Source: Cryptomeria japonica (lineage: Eukaryota > Streptophyta > Pinopsida > Cupressales > Cupressaceae). From it: 64,000 nucleotides of DNA. The stretch is taken from the NCBI RefSeq assembly GCF_030272615.1, contig NC_081414.1:907685009-907749008 (forward strand), read 5' to 3'. Shown one piece after another: positions 47,004 to 58,439 of the stretch (its first letter is position 1; each line of letters begins with the position of its first letter). The position numbers and the translations under genes are program-made. The notes below the pieces were generated by a model. The model searched no databases and had not been told where the DNA came from. It saw nothing but the letters and a program-made list of their open reading frames with translations.

Positions 47004-49049
47004 TGATAGACACAATGCACCACTGAGAGGGGGGTGAATCAGTGGTTCTCAAACTTTTCCTTTTAACTCTCCTATGTGAGTATACTAGTTCTTAGATCTA
47101 AATTAATGTAGGCTTACTGGTTAGTGAGGAAACTAATCACAAATGCAATCACACAAGAGGGACATCACATAACATCAACATATATGAGGAAAACCCAAAA
47201 TGGGAAAAACCTCGATGAGAAATTCTACTAGAGACTACTGATCCAATCTAGCCTCACAATCAATCTCTAATTATAATGTTTAGGGCACCAACCCAAGGAG
47301 CACCAACCCCTGATTTTAGGGTACCAACCCAAGGAGAACCAACCCCTAATTTAGGGCACCAACCCAAGGAGCTACAACCCCTACACTAAGCTCCAACTCA
47401 GTGAATACAAAAAAAACATATTTTGATACCAAAGTTATCTTCTTGTTACAAATGGATTTTGTAACTCTACTTCAAATCACTCTATTGGATATTTTATCCA
47501 GTTTACTGCTAGTTCTCTCTCTACTTGTTCTCCCTTCTGGTTGATTCAGAACTCTATTGATTCTACTCTTTGCTAGTTTACTCTTCTCCCAACAACATTG
47601 TTGCTCTCCACTTATTCTTTGTTGGTATGGTCACTATCGGTTTTATCACTATTGTCGGTTGAACACTTCAACCTGGTTCTCCCTCACACTCAGTCTCTTC
47701 TATCTCTCCTTGATGATAACTTGACTGATTTATCTTTAAATGCATCAACACTCATTCATATGGAGGCAATACTCTCTCCTTCAGTAGCACAAAACAATGA
47801 TTTTGGCTTGCATATCTATATCCTAGTTTTCCTGCCAAAAGCCAATTCAAATCACAAGTAGTTAGGGTTTCCTCATCAACCTCAAGGAAAACAAAATCTA
47901 ATCAAATATTATCTGATCTGATTTCCCAGATAGCTATCTGCACCTCACCACCATTAACGTGTCTTCTAATACACATTTTCTAAACTTAGCAAACACGGCC
48001 TTGTATATCAACCTGCATCTGTCAAAACACCATAAATGTCTTTGTTGTTTCCTTCTTGAGGTCTTCTCACTATATTATTTTCTTTCTCTAATTTAGGTGC
48101 CACCAACTCCCTGATCTTTCTTTTTTGTTCACTCTTCCTTGATCTTCACTCTTTTGATATTATCCACAAATCACTGGCTCCATATTATATGCACATCTGT
48201 AGAAACACCTATCCCGACATGACACTTCATCTCCACATGGAAACTGTGTCGACATCCAATTCTGCTAGGTCATCTATGTTGGTATGAATGGGATCACCAA
48301 CCAACTCCATTACGGGGTTCATGTACTGGTTAAACCCTCAAACTGATTTGTCATCAACCTTGCACTCTGCTTCTCTTCTGGTGGAACACTCAACTGGTTG
48401 GCACACTTGCTAACCTACCTTATGCACATCTTCATCAGATGGGAAGTCTTCTGCATCTGCACCTTGTCCATCCTACTGGTGGACTTACATACCAGTAAAC
48501 ACTCTTGATGATACCATGTAATCAACCTTCAATCAGACTCCATCTTCAATCTAGCCATTTTCCTATGTCTGCATCTTCTTAGCCTCACCTTCTTCCTAAT
48601 CAACTTGGAACATATCTCAACTGGTTTGTCAAAGTGACAAACCCATCACTCTTCACCTATATCAGCAACTCAATATGCCTTGTATGTTGCTTCAGTGCAT
48701 ATCCCTAATTTCATGTACTTGAGGCATCTAAGTATTTCACCAGTGAATCTGGTGTGAGCCTTCAAACACCTATGTTTACCTCTTCTTCCTTGTCTCATAG
48801 AACTATAATGCACACTATGCATAATAGGAGATAAGCTCCACTTACTAGTGGTAGTGAATCCTTGTCATCCACATCCTGCAATGCACTCATGTGGCTTCCT
48901 TGTTTGTGCAACATGTCTTCAAACAAGCACATGTGATCTAGAGTGGGCACATTCACTGTTAGTCATCTATTCACAAGGTGACTACATCTCTATCCGGTGG
49001 GAGTCATGTTGCTCTATATCCACACAACATATTGGTGACCTGTAAATCC
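47004..49049 (-). repeat. LTR-like sequence, probably a minus-strand copia, left part
   Basis: Starts TGATAGACACAATGCACC followed by GAGAGGGGGGTGAATCAGTGG, the typical right end of copia LTRs in this window read in reverse (compare 52620 and 49076). It contains the copia box variant GGAAAAACCTCGATGAG (47201). No PPT, TSD partner or coding sequence is seen before the next LTR at 49050, so it may be interrupted there. Three tandem units of about 35 bp (GGGCACCAACCCAAGGAG) lie at 47283-47375. Confidence 0.6.
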
Positions 49050-50284
49050 TATTAGAATAATCGGTGGACAACTAAGAGGGGGGGTGAATCAGTTGTCAAC
49101 AACTTAAACTAATCAAACCACTTTATAACCTTTAATCGGAGCACATAAACATTGAATACCGGAATAGCAGAAACAAATACCGGTAAACAATAAAACTTAA
49201 GGATGAAACAAAGAATTAACACAATGCAACCATACCACATAACACCATGATTTCTACATGGAAAACCTGGTAAAGGGAAAAACCATGATGGGAAGCCTAC
49301 CCATAGTCAGATAATACTTCTACAGAAAGTGTGTGATACAATAAGGGGCATGCACATGCAGGAAGGCACACTGCCTAGAGTGTACTTCTCATTACAAAGG
49401 AGTCTCACTAACTGCAGAGAGGTTATAACCACCTCAATATAATTGGACAACAATCTAGAAGAATTAACTGCCAGTGATAGCATCTACCATGCCTAATTAC
49501 ATTCCTGATTAAGCTCAATACTGGAGGCCTTTGACCTCTTACATAAACCCAATTAGATCACCTATGATCAACCAAATCTCCTTCGCATATGATATTTCAT
49601 TCCACGACCACATCCATGATATGATCTACAATGAGATCTTACATCAATTTATACAAACCCTAAGGCCTAAACCAATTAGGTCAGCCACCTAAAAGATACT
49701 ACAATAAGATCATTACATACATCCTTAGTACAATGATATGCCATGTCGGCTTTAGACCAAAACAACATTAACCAATCCACAAATCATCCTGGTAATGTAT
49801 AGAGAATACATAACATGGTATCGGTCCATAACCTAGATAGGTACTCGACCTAATTTAGGTCCACCATGCTAAAGAGATGTCTCCAATCAATCGTGGCATG
49901 ATCAAGGATCACCTTCTGCATCCTGAATTCCATCTAGAAGCTGCACCAACACCACTTTGACATCATGTCAAAGATTCTCAGTAAAAGCTCTTCTAGTAAA
50001 ACCTTAAACCCTTACTGGTATAGGCTTACTAAAGCATATGATAGCATCCAATCATCAAGTCAATACCAACTAACCTAAACATAATCCAGAAATATCAAAC
50101 CAAACATATTCCATTGATCCAAACATGTCGATAGTATCCAACTGATAGTCCCTTGTGCCGGTAACACTAGTTCTTCTACCGGTAACCAAAACCTGTATGC
50201 CAGTAACCAATCATAATAGCTAGTGTTGACATCAATGACAAAACATCAATGCAACACATAATCTATTCCTTCATATTACCAACC
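49050..50284 (-). repeat. Copia 3 3' LTR
   Basis: Plus strand starts TATTAGAATAATCGG (expected TGTTAGGATAACCGG) and ends ATATTACCAACC before the reverse PPT ATCTCCCCCTTTGG. It is the same family as copia 1 and 2 read in reverse. Copia box GGAAAAACCATGATGGGAA at 49277-49295. Confidence 0.88.
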
Positions 50285-50639
50285 ATCTCCCCCTTTGGCA
50301 TTGATGGCAACACTATATGTTAAAAATAAATCATCTAAGTGCCAAGAAATGCCAAACATTTCTCATAGAAGATATAACAATGAAAAATTGAAAAAATCCC
50401 AGCAACTCCCCCTAAGGAGTACAGTCCAATCTAAAACTGATATGAATCTCTCTCCCATATGACATATTATGACATTATTTTTCACATATAATTGTCCCCC
50501 TTTGACATCAATGCCAAAGATATGACATAGATATAAAATCCTATGAATCTCAAAGCTGACTACTCCCCCTGAGTAGTAGCAACACTACATCAATCCAGAG
50601 CAAAGGATAAGGTTGATGATGCATATCAGACTAATGCTC
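50285..50639 (-). promoter_or_regulatory. Copia 3 PPT and 3' spacer
   Basis: Reverse PPT at 50285-50298, with further CTCCCCCT-like tracts near 50405, 50495 and 50563. Noncoding. Confidence 0.75.
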
Positions 50640-51324
50640 TACTCCATCAGTTAAGTTTCTACCTAAGGGGTAGATATCCCTAACCTGTCTCTTAAATATT
50701 CAAATGATTCCTTAGACAATAGTTTAGTGAATATATCTGTAATCTACTCTTTAGTGTTCACATAAACTAATTTGACTTCCTTTTCTTCCACCCTTTCCTT
50801 CAAAAAGTTATATTTTATTGAAATGTGCTTAGTCTTAGAGTGAAATACTAGATTCTTAGATATGTCAATAGCTGCAGAGTTATCACAATAGATAACTACC
50901 GGTTCACCGCAATTTATCTTGATATCCTTCAACATTTGCTTCATCCACAAGACTTGAGTGAAATTAGTTGCTGTTGCAACATATTCAGCTTTTGCAGTAG
51001 CTAAAGAAATGCATGAATATTTTTTGTTGATCCATGAAACCAATTTCTTTACAAGAAAGAAAGCTCCACCAGAACTGCTCTTCCTATCATAAGTATCTCC
51101 TGCCCAATCTAAATCTATATATGCACATAAAGTGAACTTATCATCTCTAGAATACCATAAGTCATATTCTGTTGTTCCTTGCAAGTACTGAAATATCCTC
51201 TTTATTGCACATTCATGATTTTATTTAGGATTACTTTGATATCTTGAATTAATACTTACTGCATTCATAAAATCCGGTCTAGTCTGAGTTAGATATAACA
51301 AGCCACCAATCATAGACTTATACG
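50640..51324 (-). pseudogene. Copia 3 RT end and RNase H
   Basis: The minus strand enters at the RT end block MIGGLLYLTQTRP (near 51265-51320), then RNase H with CAYIDLDWAGDTYDRKSSSGGAFFL, TAKAEYVA, VVIYCDNSAAIDISKN and SKTKHISIKYNFL (50744-51184 open). A stop follows NTKE at 50741-50743. The gene is cut at 51324 by element E; its 5' part lies beyond the window. Confidence 0.9.
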
Positions 51325-52310
51325 TATATACACCTAAAAATGGTCTGAAGATAATTAATTAAATAAGCAATTATTTAATTAATCCCCCTTCCCAATTTAA
51401 TTGAATTCAATAGGAAATTTGATTAAATTTCCCTTTTCATCTACTTATTAATAAATCCAAGGATTTATTTAATAGGTTCATTTCACCCCTTTAATTAATT
51501 AATTCCCTCCATCCAAAATCATTTCTTCTAAATCCCCTAATTAATTAAAACAAATCAAATTCATGAGTTGTTGAGAGTAAATGGCCTTTTCATATTATTT
51601 AAATTTTTAAATTCAAGTTCTCCTAACTTCTACCACTCCTAAACCTAACCGTTCCTAAACCTAACCCATTCTACCTACCACCATGTCCCCTTTCATCCAA
51701 CATCTTCTAGAACTTTTGTGACACTTGTCACTAAGTGTTCCCTTTCATCTAACCCCTTCTAGAAGCCTCTTGACACTTGTCACCATAGAGATGACAGATG
51801 TTCCCTTTAATCCAACCCCCTTTGCCATCCTCCTCCAATTTAACCATTGATATCTTTAGATCAATCTTGACTGTTGATTCTTGCCACATCACCCCTAGCC
51901 TTGGGAAATCCTATAAATAGACCTCATTTTGGAGCAATATGGGTACCAATTTCATGTCCCAATTTCATATCATTCTTTCATATCATGTTTACATCCCATC
52001 TCATTCTCATCTTATGCATTGTTATTATAGGCATCTAGCTTATAGTTTATCAATTTTAGCAATGTTATCATGCTATTCTTGCTAAATCATGCATTTTTGT
52101 CCATCAAATCCTCCATCTAAATGTAGTCAAGTCACTGGAATATGCATAATCAGATCTGAGAGTATTTTTCATACTCGCATTTACTAGGAGGCAATAAGTT
52201 GATTAGCTATGGTTTTGTCTTTCTTTGATTTAAATCTTCTAACCATGCTTGTAATGATTTATTGAGTGCATTATGGTTGCAGGTACAGGTACACTTCATA
52301 GAGCATGACA
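51325..52310 (+). repeat. Element E 5' LTR
   Basis: Starts TATATACACCTAAAAATGG (expected TGTATACACC) and ends AGAGCATGACA, 986 bp. TATA box CCTATAAATAGACC at 51912-51919. Related in head and promoter to the LTRs of C and D. Confidence 0.85.
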
Positions 52311-52313
52311 TTT

Positions 52314-52330
52314 TGGCACCCACTGTGGGA
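52314..52330 (+). promoter_or_regulatory. Element E primer binding site
   Basis: TGGCACCCACTGTGGGA, the C element PBS TGGCGCCCACCGTGGGG with three changes, two of them loss of CpG. Confidence 0.75.
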
Positions 52331-52402
52331 TAGAAATCATCATTTACGGCCTCTCAAGCATCAATAAACATTCATCTTTGTTGAATCAGAATCAGAAAGT
52401 CT

Positions 52403-52571
52403 TATGAGTTGATTTTCCAACTTGTACGAGCTACCTTTTAGCCCCAGACGACACTTCATCCTGACTTGTACTAGGTATAATTTTGACTCATACAAGATTT
52501 TACATTGAAAACTCTTTATTCGTTCTAACTCATTCCTATGTCGTACGAGTTGATTTGGACTCTCATACTAG
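52403..52571 (+). repeat. Element E leader array, 22-bp phase, before the copia 4 insertion
   Basis: Copies of a TGTCGTACGAGT-like motif. The TACGAG core starts at 52403, 52425, 52447 (weak), 52469, 52491, 52544 and 52566. Intervals are 22 bp, with one of 53. The best copy contains the 8-bp palindrome TCGTACGA (52541-52548). Confidence 0.85.
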
Positions 52572-52586
52572 AGATAATCCTGTTTC

Positions 52587-54031
52587 TAATAACTCAATGA
52601 TGAATGAATAGTACCAAACCGGTACTAAGAGGGGGGTGAATTAGTACAGACAAAAACACACTCTTAAACTAGTTTATCAGCAGACACTATGCATTGACAG
52701 ACAAACAGTAACACCAGTCCTTAAATAGAGTACAACCGGCAAAACCCAGAATAACTGAGACAAGCATAAACCGGTTGACACTTATCTTCTCATACAATCA
52801 AACGATTCATTTCCATTTCACCCTTATGCATGAACAGGTAATCTACAATCAAAGATACACATATAAGCAACTAGATCAACATGATTTACCGCTTGATAGA
52901 AAACAACATAGCATCACATGAAGAAGACATCACACATGACACACATATTTTTTACGTGGAAACCCAACTAGGAAAAACCACAGTGGGGATGAATACCCAC
53001 AAGCTTATTTTTAAACTCTTTAGAAGTCCACTCTGTTAGGAGCCTTGTCTGGTTAAACACTGATACAATAGGTTCTGTTAGAAATTGATCATGTTAGGGA
53101 TCACCTGGTTAAGGGTTAAACCCTGTTAAAGGTTACCTTGTTAGAGGATTTGAAGAACTCAATGGTTTTGAGTCACCCTGTTAAAGGATTTATAGCAAGT
53201 TGGTTAAGGCTACCCTGTTAAGGGATTTTCCAACTGTTGAGGTGGTTAGAGATCAACAAGTATTACAATGATCTAGTAATAGCACTCAATTCCAATGCAG
53301 ATCCACTTAAGCTCCTCTTCACCTTCTGCACTTCCAATTTGTAGGTATCACTTCTCTCCTCCGGTCTGGCAAGAATCACATATCCTCTTCTCTTGGATAC
53401 AAACACACAACTTTTTCCAACAACCTCAGAAAGCAACACAACATCAACCTTATAGGAAAGAAGATAGGTCGGTAGCATAAACCCTAAACCCTAAACCTAT
53501 TAGGTTAAGGAATTCAAACGGTTCAATCCTGACCATTGAGCATACTGCATTAAATGCAATAGTCTTGATCCAATCTCAAGACATTCTCAATCATTCATTT
53601 TCCACCGATTTCTTGGCAGCTGATAACCCATCACATGTTATCACTATTTATAGACTTCGCACATTCCTGAGGTAGATAGAAACAATCTCCTTCATGCAAG
53701 ATCCTTCACATGCACAAGGCTTACGCGGCAACATGATCTGTTCTTTGTTGCCATGCTAACTCATCACACAAAGTCACCGGTTGAGCCACACATGCTTGGA
53801 GCACTTCAACCGGAAACCCTGAAGTTGAGACTACCAACCGGTAGTCATACAATACTTCCATGTGTCGGTTCCCATAACCATATGCTGGTTCACCTTGAAC
53901 AAACACACCGCTTCACTTTGGCACAAATGCTGATTCATAGTGTTATACGGGTTCTCTTCTCTTCATCATATTGACATCAATGACAACACACAATGTCATT
54001 ATATTCTCATATGGTTCACATAATGCAAACA
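52587..54031 (-). repeat. Copia 4 3' LTR
   Basis: 1445 bp, plus strand from TAATAACTCAATGATG to AATGCAAACA. TATA box TATAAATA on the minus strand at 53645-53652. It contains seven or more CCCTGTTAAAGG-type units (53030-53230). Confidence 0.92.
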
Positions 54032-54274
54032 ATCTCCCCCTTTGGCATTGATGGAAATATACAAAGATATCTCTCCGCTTCACATCTTCTCCCCAAATTT
54101 CTGCAGATATCTTCTCTGCTTCACATCTTCTCCCCCTTTGACAACAATACCAAAGTGGAGGCACAAGCTACCCTGTTCCATTATGCTTCTCCCCCTGAGG
54201 AGTAGCATCCTTCAACACATCAATCCAAAAAAAATTTAACTATGAAATACCTGACTGATGTGGAGCATATGCTT

Positions 54275-55105
54275 TTAGTTTACCTCCTCAAGGGGCAACA
54301 CCCCTAATTCACCTCTTAAGTACATAAATGTAGCCTTTGGGAGAGGCTTGGTGAATATGTCTACTAACTTCTCCTTACTGGAAACATGTTCCAGTGCAAT
54401 CTCTTTGTTCTGAACCTTTTCCCTCAAGAAATGATACTTAAGCTCAAAGTGCTTGGTTCTAGAATGTAAAACCGGATTCTTGGAGATATTAATTGCACTA
54501 GTATTGTCACAAAATATACTTACCAGTTCAGATACAGAAACTTTGAAACCATTTAATACATGCTTCATCCAAATTGTCTGTGTGCAGTTCATGAAAGCTG
54601 TAACATACTCTGCTTGTGCTGTAGACTGAGAGATACAACTCTGTTTCTTACTCATCCATGAAACCAATCTTCCACAGAGAAAGAATGCACCACCAGTTGT
54701 TCTTTTACGGTCATCTACATTACCTGCCCAATGAGCATCTGTGTATACTTTTAAGTTGAAATCCTTTCTATATGGATACCACAATCCATAATCAACAGTT
54801 CCCTTCAGATACCTAAGAATCTTCTTAACTGCAACCAAGTAAGATTCTCCTGGGCTTTTCTGGAACCTTGCAGTAATGCCAACTGCATGTGCAATATCTG
54901 GTTTGCTATGCACTACATAATGCAACTTACCAATCATTGATCAGTATTCCTTCTCATCAACCAATGTTGAGTCATCCTCTTTGGATAGTTTACAACTGGT
55001 CACCATCGGTGTACCAACCGGTTTGCTATCTTCCATGCCAAAGGTCTTCAACACCTCTTTGACATACTTGGACTGAGTGATAAAGATTCCATCTTTCATC
55101 TATTG
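54275..55105 (-). pseudogene. Copia 4 RT end and RNase H
   Basis: The minus-strand frame 54275-54937 has GKLHYVVHSKPDIAHAV, RFQKSPGESYLVAVKKILRYLKGT, then RNase H VYTDAHWAGNVDDRKRTTGG, TAQAEYV, IFCDNTSAINISKNPV and SRTKHFELKYHFLREKV, ending in VDIFTKPLPKATF. The first acidic residues of RNase H are intact. A stop (TGA for Trp) at 54938-54946 and three near 55100 join it imperfectly to the RT upstream. Confidence 0.93.
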
Positions 55106-55860
55106 GATCTACAGTCCAATGAAGAACTTAATCTCCCCTATGAGTGACATCTCAAACTCTTTCTTCATCTCATCTGCAAACTCATGACTCATCTTGTCAT
55201 CTCCACCAAAGATAATGTCATCAAAAAATACCTCACAGATGAGGGACTGATCTCCTTCAGACTTCAAGTAGATATTGCTATCTTCACTTGTTCTCTCAAA
55301 TCCAATCTTCACAAGATGGGAATGCAGATGTTCATACCAAGCTCTAGGTGCCTGCTTTAGACCATATAAGGCTTTATGTAGCCTACATACCATGTCACTA
55401 TCTTCAGATAGGGCAAACCCATCTGGTTGCTCTATATACACCTCCTCTTCAAGTACATTTAAGAATGTAGATTTTATATCCATTTGATATACTTTGAAAC
55501 CTTTAAAAGCTACATATGCAAGAAGCATATGAACTCCTTCCAATCTAGCTACAGGAGCAAAGGTTTCTCCATAATCTTCTCCTTCTTCTTGAGCATATCC
55601 TTTGCACACCAATCTAGCTTTGTTCCTAATCACTATGCCATCCTCATTCAGCTTATTTCTGAAAACCCATTTGGTACCAATGACATTTTTATACTCTAGT
55701 CTGGGTACCAAAGACCATGTACCATTTTTCTCTATCTAGTCAAGTTCCTCTTCCATTGCCTTGATCTAGTCTTCATGTTTATGTGCCTCTTTGAATGTTT
55801 TAGGCTCAAATTCAAAGATCATACATGAGTTTTCTCTAACCTTTCTTCTTGTAAGGATTC
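55106..55860 (-). pseudogene. Copia 4 reverse transcriptase
   Basis: Open frame 55109-55711: [68 protein letters not shown] and [13 protein letters not shown]. The catalytic box is FFDDIIFGG (normally YVDDIIFGG; both Asp kept), then [18 protein letters not shown]. One codon is missing in the FLN-LEEE stretch. Upstream stops lie at 55736 and 55770, at Gln and Trp positions. Confidence 0.93.
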
Positions 55861-56479
55861 CTGCATCCTTATCTCCTATGATCTACTTAGGATCATGATT
55901 CAGCTTAACATACCAAGGAATGGTCTTGATAGATTCCTCTTGCTTTTCTTCTTCATCCTCATTTCCATCAGTATTAGCATCTACATCTATCGGTGTAGGA
56001 ACACTATTGCTGGTACTTGGTTGACTGACAACCGGTTCCCAAAAGGTTACAACCGGTTCATTTACCACTTGCTTATTGTTGGCTTCCTCAGTTTTCTCAG
56101 AGGTTTCATCAACTCTTACATTGATGCTTTCCATGATTCTCTAAGTCCTATTATTTAAATACTTGAGAGCTTTTCTCTTGGTGGAATACCCTAGGAATAT
56201 TCCCTCATCACATTTCACATCAAATTTGCTCTGGTGTTCACTCCTCTTGATGTAACATTTGCTACCAAACACTCTAAAATAGCTAACCATAGGTGGCTTG
56301 CTAGTCCAATACTCATAAAGAGTTTTATCCTTACCTTTCTTAATGAGTACCCGGTTCATTGTGTAGACTCCAGTGCTCACCGCTTCTCTCCAAAAGGTGT
56401 GGGCTACCTTTCCTTGAATCAACATAGTTCTAGCTGCTTCAACTACAATCTGGTTATTCCTCTCTGCTAGGCCATTCTG
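55861..56479 (-). pseudogene. Copia 4 integrase C terminus and linker
   Basis: The frame 56141-56425 holds FWREAVSTGVYTMNRV, KTLYEYWTSKPP, FRVFGSKCYIKR and DEGIFLGYSTKRKAL, the usual copia integrase tail. The following acidic, Glu- and Asp-rich linker (55883-56134) joins integrase to RT. Stops lie at 56141-56143 and 55883-55885. Confidence 0.9.
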
Positions 56480-57117
56480 CTATGGAGTCCAAGGGGTGGA
56501 TAGTTTCCTCTTGATGCCATGTTCTTCACAGTACTTGTTGAATTCACCGGAAGTGAATTCCCCTCCTTGATCAGTTCTCAGGCACTTGATCCTTTTACCA
56601 CTTTCCTTCTCCACTAATGCTCTGAAAGCTTTGAACTTTACAAAATCTTCAGACTTATCTTTCAAGAATGTGACCCACATAAATCTTGAGGAGTCATCAG
56701 TGAGAATCATGAAGTAACTATCACCTTGCACACTCCTAGTTTTCATAGGACCACACAAATCAGTATGCACAAGATCAAGCAAATTGTCAACAGTGAAAGA
56801 TTTACCTTTAAAGGTTGAGGAAGACATTTTCCCCAATTGACACTCTCTGCACAAGGTATTATCTGGTTTTCTTAGAATCGGCAACCCTCTAACTGCCTTG
56901 ATCTTACTAGCCTTCACAATGTTATCAAAGTTTACATGGTAGAGTCTCCTATGCCATATCCAGCTATCATCAAATTTAGCCATAAGACATGTACTTATAT
57001 TTGCATTCAGCTGAAATAGGTTACCTTTGGTCTGCATGCCGGTGGCCACCAATTCACCATTCTTTCCTTTGATTCTGCACACTCCATTCTTGAATTCAAA
57101 AGTGAGACCATTGTCAT
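56480..57117 (-). pseudogene. Copia 4 integrase, N terminus and core
   Basis: The zinc finger is complete: WIWHRRLYHVNF (two His) and CRECQLGKM (two Cys). The core holds Asp in VHTDLCGPM (near 56760-56785), Asp in LRTDQGGEFTSGEF (near 56545-56585) and, past a TAG at 56478-56480 (for Gln), the Glu of the AERN box near 56460. The frame also breaks at 57120 at the protease side. Confidence 0.93.
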
Positions 57118-58368
57118 TCAGCTAGGCAACACCAGAAGGTTGTGTCTGAGACCATCAACCCAATACACATTGTCAACACTACTTTTTCCATTCAGAGAGA
57201 TGGACCCTCTGCCTTTGACCATACATGGTGCATCATTACCAAAGCGAACCACACCACCATCATATTCTTCCAAGGATAGAAACTTGCTCTGATCACCAGT
57301 CATATGGTGAGAACAGCCACTATCAATGATCCACTTATTGGAATTATCAAACTGGGAGACAAGAGCCTTCTTGTCTAAAACATCTTCCTTGACAACAAAA
57401 AACACAATATCTTCATTTTCTTCATCTTCTGATTCCTCATCTGTGACACCTTCATCAACTACCACAAAACAGTTTCTCCGGTTTCCTCCTTTGAATTTCT
57501 TGAACCTTTCGGATTTGTCCTTGTCATCACCATTAGGACAGTTTACAGCAATATGTCCTATCCGGTTGCAAGAAAAGCATTTCAAAGGGAGCTTACCTCT
57601 GTATTTTCTGGTTCCTTTTGGGAGTTTCCTGGCAAGAAGAGCTTCAAATGCCATCAGAATCTCCTCATCATCCATTTCTCTGCTTTGTCTTGGTTCACCA
57701 CTAGTGCTAGCTTCTTTTCCTTTTCTGGATGGTACAACAGAAGCTTTAAAAGTTGATTCAATCTTTTGAACACTGCCATCAAAACTATTTAGCTCATAGG
57801 CTATCAACTTTGCAATGATGGAGTCTAGGGATACCTTAGTCTTGTCTATTGATCTCAGCTCCTGAATAGCAGCAACCCTTATTGCATAGACTAGTAATAA
57901 GGATCTCAGGACTTTGCTTACCACAGTGGAATCTTCGATTTTACCACCTGCACTCTTGATATCTCCAATAATTGTTTTGATTCTTATTCCATAGTGTTGA
58001 ATGGTCTCACCTTCAACCATCTGCATGTCTTCAAAATTCCCTCTGAGGCTTTCTTATTTAGCTAATTTTACATGCTCATCACCACCATAGATATTTTCAA
58101 GAGTATCCCATACCTCTTTGGGATTTACCTTATCTTGGACATCAATAAACTCAATGTCAGATAAACTACCAATTAGGGCTTCCATGACTTGCCCATTCTC
58201 TTGCATCTCTCTCTTTTGGTCATCAGTGAGAGTATCGGTAGGGGCAACATAGGCATTCTCAACATAGCTCCAGTGTTGAGCACCCATTCTTCTGATGTAT
58301 ATCTTCATTCTATCTTTCCATATACTAAAATTTTCTCTGTTAAACTTTGGACCTTCCCTCTTCATCAT
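57118..58368 (-). pseudogene. Copia 4 gag and protease
   Basis: It starts at ATG 58366-58368 (REGPKFNRENFSIWKDRM, a typical copia gag opening) and has one stop at 58054-58056. It continues through the gag core (57118-58026) to the intact zinc knuckle CFSCNRIGHIAVNC (near 57535-57576). The protease active site WIIDSGCSHHMT lies near 57300-57335, then MVKGRGSISLNGKSS and LRHNLL. The only gag defect besides the stop seems to be the loss of the protease end at 57118. Confidence 0.93.
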
Positions 58369-58425
58369 TAGATTGGGATCTTTACCTCAAGCGGTTAAGC
58401 TTATAACACGGAGGACCTAGAGGAT

Positions 58426-58437
58426 GCTCTGATACCA
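58426..58437 (-). promoter_or_regulatory. Copia 4 primer binding site
   Basis: GCTCTGATACCA on the plus strand, that is TGGTATCAGAGC, two bases from the LTR. Confidence 0.95.
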
Positions 58438-58439
58438 AT

